Assembly (NCBI GenBank): GCA_029465975.1
Contig: CM055736.1
Location: forward strand, 12,025,205 to 12,089,204
Direction of reading: 5' to 3'
DNA: 64,000 nucleotides
From: Dallia pectoralis
Lineage: Eukaryota > Chordata > Actinopteri > Esociformes > Umbridae
This document shows positions 24,838-38,210 of the stretch, piece by piece. Numbering within the stretch: the stretch's first letter is position 1; every line of letters begins with the position of its first letter. The position numbers were made by a program, and so were the translations under genes. The notes beneath the pieces were generated by a model. That model did not search any database. It saw only the letters and a program-made list of their open reading frames with translations, and was not told the origin of the DNA.

Positions 24838-24927
24838 ATACATTCATACATACATTCATACACACATTCATACATACATTCATACACACATTCATACACA
24901 CATTCATACACACATTCATACATACAG
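24838..24927. repeat. 12-bp tandem repeat (attcatacacac/attcatacatac)
   Basis: About seven units that alternate acac and atac endings. Confidence 0.93.
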
Positions 24928-25639
24928 TCCAACCAGGGGATCCTATAGGGGAGAGAAGGACAAAGCAGAACAGACTTATTTATCGCCGTCCCACCTTTTG
25001 TTTTAACTTAATTTATTTGAACTGGGCGTGTTAGGATCCATTTCATGGTAGATGTCCGCAAATCTCCTGTGCCAGTTCTGCTGTGTCCGTCGGTCCGTCA
25101 CAATCTGACCCCTGGCACCAAATAACCCAATACCAGACAGCTCAACACAATCCACACCCCCCTTATCCTGGGAATGTCTGGTATCTGTACATATGACAAG
25201 TACAACCCTGCAACCTCTCGCTGAACTGGGTTTGACATGCTTGTAGAAAATGTTCTTACACTGCGACTGACAGATACCCCATAACACTCTGTCATTTGAA
25301 TGCCTAACTCTAAGGCTACCTAGCAACCGTTTGCAAAAAGGAAGCAGGCTTGTATGAGTTACAGGGGAATGGAAGAAGACGTCTATAGCTGGGTCTGAGT
25401 GAGAATATAAGACAGTATTATGAAGAGAACGAAGAGAGGCACAGCTTGATTGGCCTTATCAATAAAAATGAGCCCCATTCGTTCCCTTGCTCCTTTTGCG
25501 TGAGGCCTTGAGATCTTTGGCATTTGTGATGCTTTTTGTTGGTGGCAACTGATTGTGATCATTCAAAGTACCTCAACTCAGTGTTGGATGAGCCATTGAA
25601 AGAACCTGATAGACAATGGAATGCAATAAAACTGTTCAC

Positions 25640-25815
25640 AGCCGCCAGCTAATGCGCTATAGCCAGCTACAGCCAGCAGCAGCCAGCAACATTAGCTACA
25701 GCAGCTACAGCCAGCTACAGCAGCAGCAGCCAGCAACAGCAGCAGCAGCAGCTACAGCCAGCTACAGCCAGCTACAGCCAGCTACACCCAGCTACACCCA
25801 GCTACAGCAGCAATA
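25640..25815. repeat. CAGC/CAGCTA-rich repeat
   Basis: A mix of agccagctac and cagcagcagc units over about 175 bp. It gives a short Ala/Ser/Gln/Leu open frame that is a repeat artefact. Confidence 0.93.
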
Positions 25816-27429
25816 AATGGCTCTCATGACCTTAGACTAAAACTTCTCAGAACAACAGGTCCAGATGATGAGGAATTGTAGAACTATCCTTTAAGGTTAT
25901 TTCAACTGAATGATATTCTGTCACATATAACTGGGTATTCTGTGTAAAACTTCTACACAATCACCTGTAAAACTCAAAGCCAATTAATATTAGATGACGT
26001 TTTCAGAGAAACAAGATCGCGAAGTTGATTTACGAATGTGGTCTGAATAAGTGCCCAACACCTCGGCATGAAATCCACAGAGTTTTACAAAAAACGACAC
26101 TAGTTAGGACAATAGCTGTCAGTCAACAGGGAAAGAGAAATAAAATGGCTGTGCCGGTAAGATCCCTGATAACATCCACGATACATGCGGGTGTTCTCCT
26201 ACTGGGCGACGGGCTGGACAACAGGAGGTGAAACACGAAGGAGTGCCGATTCAGACATGTGAGCCATTCATCGCTATGGTGACTGAACAGCCAATTGGAG
26301 AGCAGTATCAGCCTGAGGGCAGCTGACGGCAGTACCTTCCAATCCTCTCCTACCCGATAGCCACCTGGCTCTACCACACCTACTACAGATCACTTCCACT
26401 GCCACGCTGGCACGTCTGTAGCACGACCAGCACAACACACAACGGTGAGAAATGCAGCAAACTGAATAAACCCGAAGACACAATTTACAGGATTCCAAAT
26501 ATTCAAATGTTTATTTTGGACCTGAGATGTTTCTAATAATTATTATTAGCAGATGCGCTATTTTGACAGCATTTAATTTTCAAATTAACTATGATTGTGT
26601 GTGTGTGTGTGTGGGAAATTCCCAATTTCTGGACACTTTCTAAAACGATATCAGCCGAAATGTTGAGAATGCACCAAGGCTTAAGCCCTGACGTTGATGA
26701 CACTGTCACAGCTCTGCCACCGTCCCTTAAAATAACCACGGCACTATGGAATTCATTCCCTGCTATACATCTGAATTCTGGAAAGGTACCATGGTTTAAG
26801 CTTTGAAGTAGTTGGGGGATGAACGCTAATGAATGCATTTAATATGATTAAAACTACATAGACGGTCCCGGTAAACAGGTTTGGACACATTTACCCATTT
26901 GCATGAATGTAAGTATAAACATGTAACATAAATGTGGTTTTCACTTCTGGAATGCCAGAGTACAGTGGTCTGATCCCCTGATCTACAGCCTGGAGACTTT
27001 TTGTTTGGGTCGTTACCGAAGTAGGTCACTGGAGACAGACTTCCTACTAGAGATATTTTCTTTCAATTTCCGAAAGACACTGGCTTTTTTCAAAACAATT
27101 CCAAGCTAATCAAGTAGATAATGAAATCAATTTATATTTGTCGGAATGACGGTGCTAGAATCAAACCCATTGTTGGCACCAACTTGTTAAAGGAGAGCTT
27201 TGTTATTTTCAAACTGTTGTGTAAAGATCGATAATTTACTTCCCATATTAGCCCACTAATACTAGAAAAGGAAGAAAAAATGTGAGGTGCGTCAACTGAA
27301 CCAATGTTAGAACTACAGCCAGCACATGTTAAGTCTATTACAGTCCCTCTCTCTGACTAAAGGTGAACACACCATCTCACATACATCAAAACCATCAAAC
27401 CCAAATGAATTGGCTTCAAGTGTGCAGCA

Positions 27430-27740
27430 AGACACTTAGGGATAAGAATGCAGTGCTGTTGAAAGCAGGAGCCAACAAATTAAAAGGGTTTACAGCTCCT
27501 AACCAGTCTCCCAGTACCTGTCACTGAGAATTATCCCCATAGCATGATGCTCCTGCCGCTGTGCGTCACAGTAGGATGTTTCCTGTTTTTTTGACACACT
27601 TAGTGCTTGGCTTGCAGACCTAAACGTTTGATTTTATACTTAGACACAGCTTGATTTCGCTGTGATCTGCACTGTAAAAAGTGGGACCTTATATAGACAG
27701 ATCACTTCAATTTGCCAGAGGTGGACTCCAGTCAAGATTT
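27430..27740 (-). mobile_element. Degenerate Tc1-like transposon fragment
   Basis: ccagtctcccagtacctgtc followed by ccccatagcatgatgctcct is the antisense of a conserved part of the salmonid Tc1 transposase gene. gtgggaccttatatagacag and gaggtggactccagtcaag match the region next to the terminal repeat. Large internal parts are missing and the frame is broken. Confidence 0.75.
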
Positions 27741-28855
27741 ACAAAAATCAAATTAACATATTTAGCTAATGCTACATAATAATTATTGACTAACGTTGGA
27801 ATTGGATTCATCTAAAGGCAAAGTGAACAAATGTGAATACACAATCTGATGCAACACCAGGTCGGGCCTCAACAAACCCATCTAAAGTCTGCCCTTCGGT
27901 TCGGCCACTTCCACTACAACTATTCTAAAGTATAAAAAGAAAATAACTGTCAAATGATTCACTATTGCATTTGGCATATGAAAAGAAAACTCGTCTCTAT
28001 CTCTATCTAAAAGCAACAAAGCCTCGGGCCATAAAGTGTCACAATTCAAATATTTCAGAGCTCCTTGTTCTTGCGAGTGAAAGAAAAAAATACATAAAAC
28101 ATTAAGTTTCCCTAAATGTACTAATTGGATTACCAAGCTTTAGGAAATTATTCATTCTACTCTTCTTATTAGCTTTGTCATCTATACTCATATTCCTCTT
28201 AGGTTTTAAATAATCCTCCCTTTTTAAATTCTAGGAATCAAAATATGCAGATAACTTTTTGCCAGACCGTTTAGGGATTCATCAACAGACAGAAATATGA
28301 AACTGAATACCTCCCTCCCACTTCACAAATCTCCTGGCCAAGTCAAAAGCCCAAACCTCATTCTTCTTTTAATTTCCTCCAAGTGTTTTTGAGAGGGGCA
28401 CCAAAAAGGAAGCTGGGAACACAGAGCTCAGAATCAGCTGAACAGTTGATTATTCAGGAACTTAGAAGCTCCCTGAATTCCTGAAAATGAACTAATAAGA
28501 AACGAACAAGCGGAGCTGAAAAAGTCAGAATCTCTCAGGGTAAAACTGCCCAGGTTCCTGGTGGCCGCACAGCCTAACAGCATCAACACATTTCCACACC
28601 GATTTGGTGTGGAAAACTGACAGCACACAGCATTTTATCTTATTTATTAAACTTGTAAAGTTTATATAGTCTATTATTTATTTTATTTAATTCATGTCGT
28701 TTAAAGTGATTTCAGAGACCACCAATTTCAAGAGAAAGCTTTTTTTAACGGCATTTCAAAAAGGGGCCCTAATATCAAATTGTACACAAGTCCAACAATC
28801 TGCCTCCAAGACAAGACTTAATCACTGGGCAAAGCAAGAGGGAAGGTGTGAGATC

Positions 28856-28948
28856 GGGATAACAGATGGGGATAACGGCCGAGGACAGACGGGGATAACT
28901 GCCGAGGACAGGCGGGATAACTGCCGAGGACAGGCGGGATAACTGCCG
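28856..28948. repeat. About 22-bp tandem repeat, 4-5 copies
   Basis: Units of gataactgccgaggacaggc plus gg, GC-rich and CpG-bearing, the first unit diverged. Confidence 0.9.
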
Positions 28949-31900
28949 CCACAATCCCATTCTGATTGGTTCAGGTTGATGCTTATCAAAATAGAACAAA
29001 CATGTCTCTTAGGCTCCTCCCCTGGGTTTTGCATTAACACTGCAACAGTAAACTATAATTAATGGGATAATGATATAGTATAGACTGGTTGTATACCGTC
29101 ACGTAAAAAGCCTCACATCAAATAACAACGATTTCTGTCTGACAGAAGAATAACTGAATGGAGCACTAGCAGTGGGATACATTTTCGGTAGGTTTGTTTT
29201 GACCCAACCACGCCGTACGTTCCCCTCCGCCGTGAACTCTCGGCAGCAGTGGGGGATGCAGACATTTAAGCAAACAAAGCAGCTTTCTAACAGCCGCCAA
29301 ACATGAGAACTACAGTCTGGTTGACTGAATAAATGTGGTGGGGTAGCTGGCCAAAGCTGCCAAATGTCTTCGACGTTGGACTTTGACCGCCGCTCATGAG
29401 ATGCCAGACTACGGTTGGTGCTGTGGTGACAATAGGGTGAAAGGCGCTAAAGATATTGTTACTTGGTGTTCCAAAAGCACAGAAAATTAGATTCAAACCA
29501 ACTCCGCAAAAAAAACATAGAAGCATTAGATTGATGTAAATAGCAGACATGATCTGAACAGAGCTGTGTCATAAAAGCACAGAGAGAAATGGAGACAACA
29601 AGAAACAAACCTCCCACTCACAACAGACTGACATTGTTCACATACTCCTCCACAAGATGTTTGTATGAGAGAAAAAAACAAGAAAGTGGTGGACATTTCG
29701 CAGGCTTTCTGGATGGTCTCTCCTCTTGCACTGTCCCTGCCACCAGGCAAGGGAAAATCATTTACTTCAGATTTTTTAACTTTAGATTTGAAGGAATAAC
29801 AAACTGTGCTTTTCCATCTGCGCCTTTCTTCTTTTGGGAATTCCATGCTTCCTAAATCAGGACAAGCCTTTGGTAATGACGTCTCCTGAGGCAGGAGCAC
29901 AGCAGATGAAGCTTCGGCCTGTGAAGTCTGTCACTCTGTCAACACACACTATCTGGGTTACTTTCGATCTAACAGAATGCTATGGACGCTACTAGATGCT
30001 ACCTATTCTTCACAGACTAATGAGGGGGAAAACACATAGTAGAGTTGGATGAAAGCTGGAAGGTCCAGTCTCAGCGGTTGGGCTTTGTGATTCTCATATC
30101 CGGATCATTACATTAAGGTGTTCCTTTAGGCCTGTGTAACCTGTCCCAGGTCAAGAAAAGTTAAAAAATTAACGATAGTAGGACCAATTACATGCCAAAC
30201 GATGTGGCATTTAATTTATAAGTATGTTTATGTAGAAGGTCTGTCCATTCAGCGATCACATGTATATTTTCTCTGGTATCCTGGGTGTGTACATGTGGAC
30301 TTGTCTCTATGAATTGGTTTGCCCCGCTTACGCCGCTGTCACAAGACACAAGCCTCTCTGTTGTTTCTAAAATGTTGAACCAGTTGGAGGCAGGGCCTTC
30401 TCATTTTTATGGAATGCCAATCCATGTAGAAGACACAGACTTTGTCTCAACCTATAGTACTACTGAACACTTACATAATCAGTAGTTCCAATGCTTGAGT
30501 GTAATCTATCCCAGCGGGATTGCACAACTTAAAACCAGCAGTCAGAAATCAAATCTTACAAAATGCATGTAAAATTTAATTACAAGTTTAGTAGTACAGG
30601 CTTTTAAGATTCCGTATAGATACGCAATTGGACAGAAAAAGAATGAAAATTCAGCTAAGATATCACTGCAATGATCGTGCTCAGTGCAAGTTTGCTTTCC
30701 ATACTCACCAAGCTTAGGTAATCCTGTGGCTGACTGTGTTCATCTACTGTCACGTTCTTGGCCGGAAAACAGGTGTGGAAGCAAATGTGTGAGCCCAAAA
30801 CGGATGTTTTATTCTATTAAGCAAAAGAAGGTCTGTCTCGAGGCGCGTCTAGTGAACAAAACCATAATACAGAGCCCATCACAGCGCCAAATACTGAAAA
30901 AACAAAAACAGGGGAAAACACTTTGATCATTGTCTCAGGTGGGGCAGACGACAGATCCACCACATTTTTATCTGCAAGGCAGGCAACATCCCTAAATAAT
31001 TCTCCCATACTCAATTCCTTCCAAATCTAAATACTGTATTAAAATTTATATTCCAATTGAATGTAATACTTCTTACCCAATTTTCTATCCCCTTACAATT
31101 ATGTGACGCATGTTGTGACAACTCCACAATGCAAAGGTTTTTGACAAAGACAATTTTTGATTTAAGTTCAGAATTTTTATTTATTTAGAGGAATTAAAAT
31201 GGAATTGTCCTAAACCTGATATACAGACTAACTCCTTCCTCAGTCGCACTTTATCTAGGGCTCATTTACTCCCTCTAATGTTGAGCCCATAACAACTGTT
31301 CTTAAATTTAAGTCCCCAACAGACCGTTATTTCTTTTATTGGAATAATACAGAATTACCCTAGTTGTCCAATGATGCAGAGCGCACGACCCAGTATGCAT
31401 TGCAAGTCCTTAAGGACTAAGTGAAGAGCGAGCAGAACCTGGCATCTGTTCAATGGCATGATGATGTCCAACATAGGCAGACAGACAGGGGATTCACTAC
31501 ACTAGACATTACAATAAAATGTCTGCCATGCAAAATCCCCCAACTAATGACAAAGGCTGATCAAGCGCTTTACTGAAAAACTAGGATGTACAAACCAGTG
31601 CTCTAATGCCGGGTAACCCTTGGTTTTGGCATGCTGACCACCGCCACTACACCAAAGCAGCTCTAGTAGCCGGGTGGACTCGAGCGAGAAGACAGACGGC
31701 CACTTCTATGGCTTTGCGTGAGAACAAGGCTGTGGACTTACTGATTGAGAGCGAGCGTCATCAGCGTGAATTATAGACTACATGTTAGAATCAACTTTTT
31801 TTTCACCGTCTTCAACTTTGGACTCTGAAAGGGCAAGACCACACACCTTGATACAATTAACGGGTAATCACAGTTTTAAACGTAGGCTCATTAATCATTC

Positions 31901-32849
31901 GGGCTGAGACCAGGCTTAGACTAAATTAGCCTCAAATTAAAAGAATAGCTTCAATTCTGAGCTCAAATGTAATTGCATTTTATACAGAAACCAAAGTCTA
32001 AGCACCTCAAATCCTCCAAGAAACGTAGAAGAGTCTACATAATTAAATTCCTATCACCACTCTGATCAAGGTATTCGATACATTTAAACTATTTTCCTCA
32101 TGGAAGACAGCCATAACCGCCAGGTTCAAGATAGACAGGGCTATCGGGTTAGAAAAAGGAAAAACCCATGCCCAACCTGTCATTCCCAGTCTTGCCCAAC
32201 CCCGTTTACCCCCGCTAGTCAGAACATGCCAGGCCAACGCCCGCTCCACTGCTCACACAGGTCTGCAAATAGGACGGTTTTCAACTGCTGCTTTACAAGG
32301 TGATGTAAAAAGCCAGCTATGGAGAATATGCATTTGCCAACATGTTCAAGGGCCAGCGTAGAGGAACTATGACACCACATTGCAATGTCAAGCAACGGAG
32401 GAAGCCAGGAAAACTATGTTGGGCATATTTTACAGATCAGTGCGTGTGGCTCAGAGCAAGCCAATGTGTTTTGTAATCCCTCGCCTTGACAACCGGTTTT
32501 CACAGTCAAACCCTCAACACTTACGTGTCATACAAAAATTACTCACTAACAGCGTTTCTTTACCTAGAGGGGGTAGAGCGAGGCTGCAGAAACATAATGA
32601 CTGGGTGAACGTAGATACAGAAAGAAAGAGAGGGAAGCAGGGGAGGGAGAGAGGGAGGGAGGAGAGAAAGGATGAAAGAGAAAGTGGCGAAGCGAGAGCC
32701 AGACGGGGGAGAGGGTTTGACAACAGTCTTACTGGTGGCAGATTAATTTACATTTACCTGTAGTCACAATTTGGTAACTTGAGTTATTGGTTTGGGGTTT
32801 CATTTATCTTTGTTGCTATTGTTGCTTGGTGCCCTGTGGTTAATATAAT

Positions 32850-33005
32850 AAGGAACCCACAGAGAACACACCAAAGCACTATTCTCATGAGGCAGCAGTA
32901 CAACGATGTGTACTACTCCATTCACAGAACGACTCAAACTGTCTCTAAACAAAATCGAGGAGTGGGAGGACCCGGTGCACAACAGAGCAAGAGGACAAAT
33001 AGATT
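32850..33005 (+). mobile_element. Tc1-like transposase fragment (DNA-binding region)
   Basis: gtgtactactccattcacag encodes VYYSIHRT, the paired-type DNA-binding region of the transposase. ggagtgggaggacccggtgc and cagagcaagaggac follow as the GRP linker. It belongs to the same family as the fragment at 14,448-15,110. Only this short piece remains. Confidence 0.7.
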
Positions 33006-33742
33006 AGTGTCAAGTGAATTTTTTGCCTGTGATCAAACTCACAAACAAGTCTTAAGGAACATTCTGAAGAAAATTCTGAGGTGAAAACATTATGAAAATG
33101 ATCTAGCAAAATTAATAGATAAATAGATAAATTAAAGAGTTTGCACATTATTGACGGAAATGACATTTTAGTCAAAAAATAGTCAAAATATTTTTACTGA
33201 AATGTTTAACTTATCCCAGAAAGTTGTCACGTTTCCTTTTTCTCAAGTTCTATTATAAAGATGCGCCTAAACAAATGCTGGTCTAACACAACTGAACAGG
33301 TCTGGTGACTTCATGGCTGCTGAGAAGGGAAACCCTGTGATGAGACGCAATCAATTGTGAAATAGGCCCATTGTTCACTGTGGTACAGAGCCCGGGGACA
33401 TGATTCAGCACAGATTAGTGACGGTGACACAACATTCCCCTCAAAACAAACAACAAGAGCAGAGAGAGAGTCTGTTAGTGTAACGAGACAAGAAAACACT
33501 AACACGCATCCCCACAAACGGGGACTCTCATTCTGTCTCGGTGTTTGTCTGTGACAGAGGGGAAAGGCACCTAAATGTCCACGGTCTGGTATGAGGACTT
33601 TGTCTTTGAAGTGGAGACAAAAGAGAGCACTGGCTGCACTAGGCAGGGAGGTTGTGTGATTACTGCATTCCTGCCCCACCGCCCCACTCCATTTGCAGAA
33701 CAGTCAGCACAGACAGACAGCGAGCTTAGAGAAACAATGACA

Positions 33743-33823
33743 GGCCACACACACACAAACACCACACACACACCACACACACACACCACACACACACACC
33801 ACACACCACACACACACACCACA

Positions 33824-33871
<48 letters not shown>
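33743..33871. repeat. CA microsatellite with ACC interruptions
   Basis: Blocks of cacaca separated by accacac, ending in a pure CA run. Open frames here are artefacts. Confidence 0.95.
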
Positions 33872-33874
<3 letters not shown>

Positions 33875-34544
33875 GTAGATCACTAGCGTCCTCACATTTA
33901 CATATTTAAGTGCATGGAATGTGGATACCTAACGGCCAGCCTCCCCATTTCCTTTCGGAGTAGATAAATGGTGGCAATTCGACCATAAACCACAAGGCAT
34001 TTCCCTCACATCCAGGCATGAGATGGCAGATAAGAGGCCTCTGTGTTACCAGGGTACAATACCTGAAATTCTCCTATTACCTGGTAGCACTGGATTAGGG
34101 AACACAAAGAGACAAAAGATGACTCGGCCCAGATATTGCAACGGGAGATATAATATCAGGAACACACAGAGAAACACACACACCAGTTTTCCATAGGCAG
34201 TGGGCTGTGTGATTGAGTTGGAACCGATCGGTCAGATGAATGAGGAGGATATGGTTCCAGGGCAGAAGGCTGTGGGATAAAAGTTTTCACAGTTGATTGA
34301 TTCCCGTCAGCACAGGGCGGCAGCCCGCCAAATTCCCCCAGTGAGGGTAGAGAAGCCTAACCGGTTGTATCTAAAATTCCCCCAGGGTGTCAAGCCTTGT
34401 CTCTGTGGTGTGTTGTGGTGTGTGTAACACTGTGGTAGCATGGAAGGACGTTTTACTTGCAAATGACATCATATCGGTTCATCGATGTGGTTTTACATGT
34501 TTTAATTGACTCTCCATACAAGGGGCACCACTGTGCGGCCACTC

Positions 34545-35490
34545 TTCACAAGCTTTTGATACGCTGGATCACAAAATGATGACGCATGGACTCTTGGATA
34601 CAGGCTTATAATTTAAATCGGATATTTGGTTTAGAAACAATTCATCTAACAGCCTGTGGATATGTTAAAGTGAGTGCCTCAGGGATCGGTTCTGGGACCA
34701 CTGCTGTTTACAATTTACATAAATAACATGGGCATAAATGAACCGCAAGCTTTGTATATGCAGACAATACTGTGATTTATTTTTTGTCACCTCCTTTGCA
34801 GGATATTTGGAACTAGAACCTAGAGATAGTTTTTTTTGCACAACTGTTCACACATCTAGACATTGCTCTTTTGCACTTTTTTCAGATACCTATTACCTAT
34901 TAAATATGCCAACTATGCATAGTCTCTCTCGTACTCTCTTGCACAAACAGTCTCCTTACTACTTGTAGAGTGCTCACTCATCACAGTGTACTGTACAACA
35001 GAGTGGGCTGGAACTCACTCCCACAAGTACTCTCTCATTGGTGCTTTTACATTAATCAAGCTATTCATGATTTGACACCATACTACCTTTGAGGACTTAT
35101 CCACAAAAAAGTGCTAAAAGCTTACAATTACAGGATTTCCACAGAAACGGACAGAAAAGCTTTCAAGGTTGCTACTCCAAATGCATGAAATGGTCTTCAA
35201 TCTGACCTGAAAAAGCAGGATCTTGGAGCACAGGGTAGCACAGGGTGTGTTTAAAGATAAATAGAAAATAATGAAGCAGTATCTAGTTGGCAGTGCTTTT
35301 AAAATGGCACATTTCTATTAATTATAGCTGCATTTATTTAGTTATTTATTGGCACACGATGGCACTCTGCTGTATTTACATTTCCCCATGTTGTGTTTAA
35401 AATTTGCTTTTGACTGTTGACGGCCATCTCGACCCGGACACCCCTGTAAAATCGATTTGTGGTTAAATAAAAAAAGCCCCTGCCCCTGCC
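34545..35490 (+). mobile_element. 5'-truncated L2-like LINE, reverse transcriptase remnant
   Basis: Three reverse-transcriptase motifs survive in order on the plus strand: AFDTLDHKMM (34,552 on), VPQGSVLGPLLFTIYINN (about 34,673-34,726) and FVYADNTVIY (34,751-34,780). The last is the catalytic YADD box with the second Asp changed to Asn, so it would be inactive even without frameshifts. A C-terminal part follows at 34,990-35,240 and a 3' end with cgacccggacacccctgtaa and ggttaaataaaaaaag ends near 35,480. That tail is of the L2-type common in fish. The element lies antisense to PAWR. Confidence 0.8.
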
Positions 35491-37705
35491 TATGATTAGC
35501 TGTTGTCTGCAAAGGGGAACGCACACGAAATGTGTGTGGTTTTAAGAGACATAAGGGCCCAAAAAGGGAAAACAGAAAGACAAACAGTCAGCGATCGGCC
35601 CGACTATGTTTGTTATTCAAAAAAGGAAAAACATCTCCCTGCTCCCCCAGGGGGACTCTGGGAATGTTAGTGACTGGACAAATGGACCTTCTCTCTCTCT
35701 CTGTTTCTCACTCCCTCCTGAACCTGACCCACATAGCCACCATCTTTCCCACGTCTTCCACCTCGCACCCTGTCATTGCAGATTTGGCAGACGGGAATTT
35801 GGCATCACAGGGGAGAGAGAGACAGAGGAGACCGTCAACAGAGAAACAGAGGGAGCGTTCAGGGTGAAGATGATGGATTTCCCTGGAAGTGGGCCAACAG
35901 GTCAAGGATACATGTGGCGACACCCTCCAGTCATCCATCAGGGGAAATGTGTGTCCAGGGAGTTGAGGCACGGCCAACTGAGAAATAACGAGGGAGACGT
36001 GGACTTCAGAACCAAACAGAAGTTCAACCGATGAGAATATAGGAAGAGAGCGTCTGAATGCCACAGGTTAAACTAGATAGAAGGACAACGGTGTAACTAA
36101 AGGTGTAAATCTCAAACACCACTTGGAGGCAAACATCAAAGGCATCACACAGACTTTATCACAAAACAGTTATTACACGGAAGGCAACGCCTACAGTATT
36201 GGACAGCAGGGAGATTAAGTTGCGGCGCCATATATTTTATTACAGGTAGCTGATAGCGGTTTTCCTTGAATATATGAACGAAAGTGCTCGGTCTGCCTTC
36301 TTGAAAAGGACCGCTGCAGGGGAAGAGGGAGGGGAAACGACAGTGCGGAAGTTTCACATGATATTAGGGAGGCCGACTGGTATATCTGATTAATAGGACT
36401 CTGGAAACAACATGGTACACGCAGAAGAGATGTAATTACCAGATAGGCCTGTGGCGCCAAAAAGGTATCAGAAAGTCAGCTGTGTTGTCAATAAAGGTGG
36501 AGCAGGCAACATTTTAGGTCACTCCCTTCAGTGATCCAGTTAAAATCTGTGTCCACCTGGGAAAAACGATTTTATTAGTGGCTGGCAAACCAGAGAATTG
36601 TCTTGGAGGGATTGATTTAACAAACCTCTATTGTAATCTCCTCATCACGGCCATATCATGTTATATAAAACACAGGCCTACGGTTATATAATACACTGTT
36701 TCCCCAGCCACCATGACAAACTCATCCTCTACATTAAACATTTTGCCCTGTAACAGTTGATGAAACAGTTGATAAAACTTTGTCAGCATCGGTATTATTT
36801 AGCGCATCATCAGAACGTAGCACATTCCACAATGTTATCCAACTGTAATTTTTGGTGCATGTTTTTAAAAGTTTTAAAAGTTCATTCAAAGTAACAAATA
36901 ATGTTACTGAATACTCTGTTTATGTTATTCTAAAACTAAAGTAAAGTTATTTCTCAAAAAATTTTAAGCAATTCATCCATCACTGCAAGCAGCAGAGTAA
37001 AAAGTATCATTACCTCCAGACTTTGCAAAAGTCCTTCTAACTCCGCAGCACAAGTACTAGAAAAGAGAAAACGAAAAAAGAGCAAAAATCTGAAAGGGAT
37101 GCAAAGTAGTTGTTTGGGGGAGAAATCAGAGAAAGACATGCAAGGGTAGAAGCAGATTGAAAGTTTGGGGAACCTGAGGAAAAACCTAAGTGTCTGTAGT
37201 TGACATGAGCAGGACCTTGGGGACACCCCCTTTAGAGTCTGTCTTCAGTGTCTAATGTGACGCTCTACACTGCACCCCTGCAGCTTGACTGGCGGCTATA
37301 CCAAACATCAGAAAACATTACGCTTCCCTCAGGTGAGGGTTTGCGGTTGGAATTCAAACAAAAGGCAAAGATGTCTTAATAAAAAAACACTTCTACTGCA
37401 GGATTAGCGACAGGAGTTCTGACAACAGGAGTTCTGGAAATAACACGAAGAGGAAATTAAAGTGTACCATAGAGAGCCAAACAAGTAACACGTTTCCAAT
37501 GTAAAGTACGTCAACCGGACAAGGCAGGTTACGCATTCAGAAAAAGGGGGCTTTATGTACAGCGGCCATTGTGTTTGGGAATTGGCAGTCCAGAGTAGAT
37601 AATGAGTCAGAGGAAGCAGTGTCTGGGATGAAAGCAGAAGCAAATGCAATGGCTGGGATAGGTTGGAAATGTTAAGTCCCTTCTTACAATTGGACCACAG
37701 ACTCT

Positions 37706-38210
37706 GAGAGGTTGGACGATGAGTCAGACAGGTTGGACGATGAGTCAGACAGGTTGGACGATGAGTCAGACAGGTTGGACGATGAGTCAGACAGGTTGGA
37801 CGATGAGTCAGACAGGTTGGACGATGAGTCAGACAGGTTGGACGATGAGTCAGACAGGTTGGACGATGAGTCAGACAGGTTGGACGATGAGTCAGACAGG
37901 TTGGACGATGAGTCAGACAGGTTGGACGATGAGTCAGACAGGTTGGACGATGAGTCAGACAGGTTGGACGATGAGTCAGACAGGTTGGACGATGAGTCAG
38001 ACAGGTTGGACGATGAGTCAGACAGGTTGGACGATGAGTCAGACAGGTTGGACGATGAGTCAGACAGGTTGGACGATGAGTCAGACAGGTTGGACGATGA
38101 GTCAGACAGGTTGGACGATGAGTCAGACAGGTTGGACGATGAGTCAGACAGGTTGGACGATGAGTCAGACAGGTTGGACGATGAGTCAGACAGGTTGGAT
38201 GATGAGTCGG
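37706..38210. repeat. 21-bp minisatellite, 24 copies, each with an AP-1 site
   Basis: Units of ggttggacgatgagtcagac plus a are essentially identical throughout. Each of the first 23 contains a perfect TGAGTCA (first at 37,720, last at 38,182); the 24th has TGAGTCG. The unit is 7 codons long, so one plus-strand frame reads as a repeated LDDESDR heptad; there is no evidence that it is a gene. Confidence 0.97.

Noticed and set aside
26533..26838. 101-codon minus-strand frame with some protein-like composition
   Set aside because: No recognised domain. The opposite strand resembles a decayed retroelement end, but too weakly to annotate.
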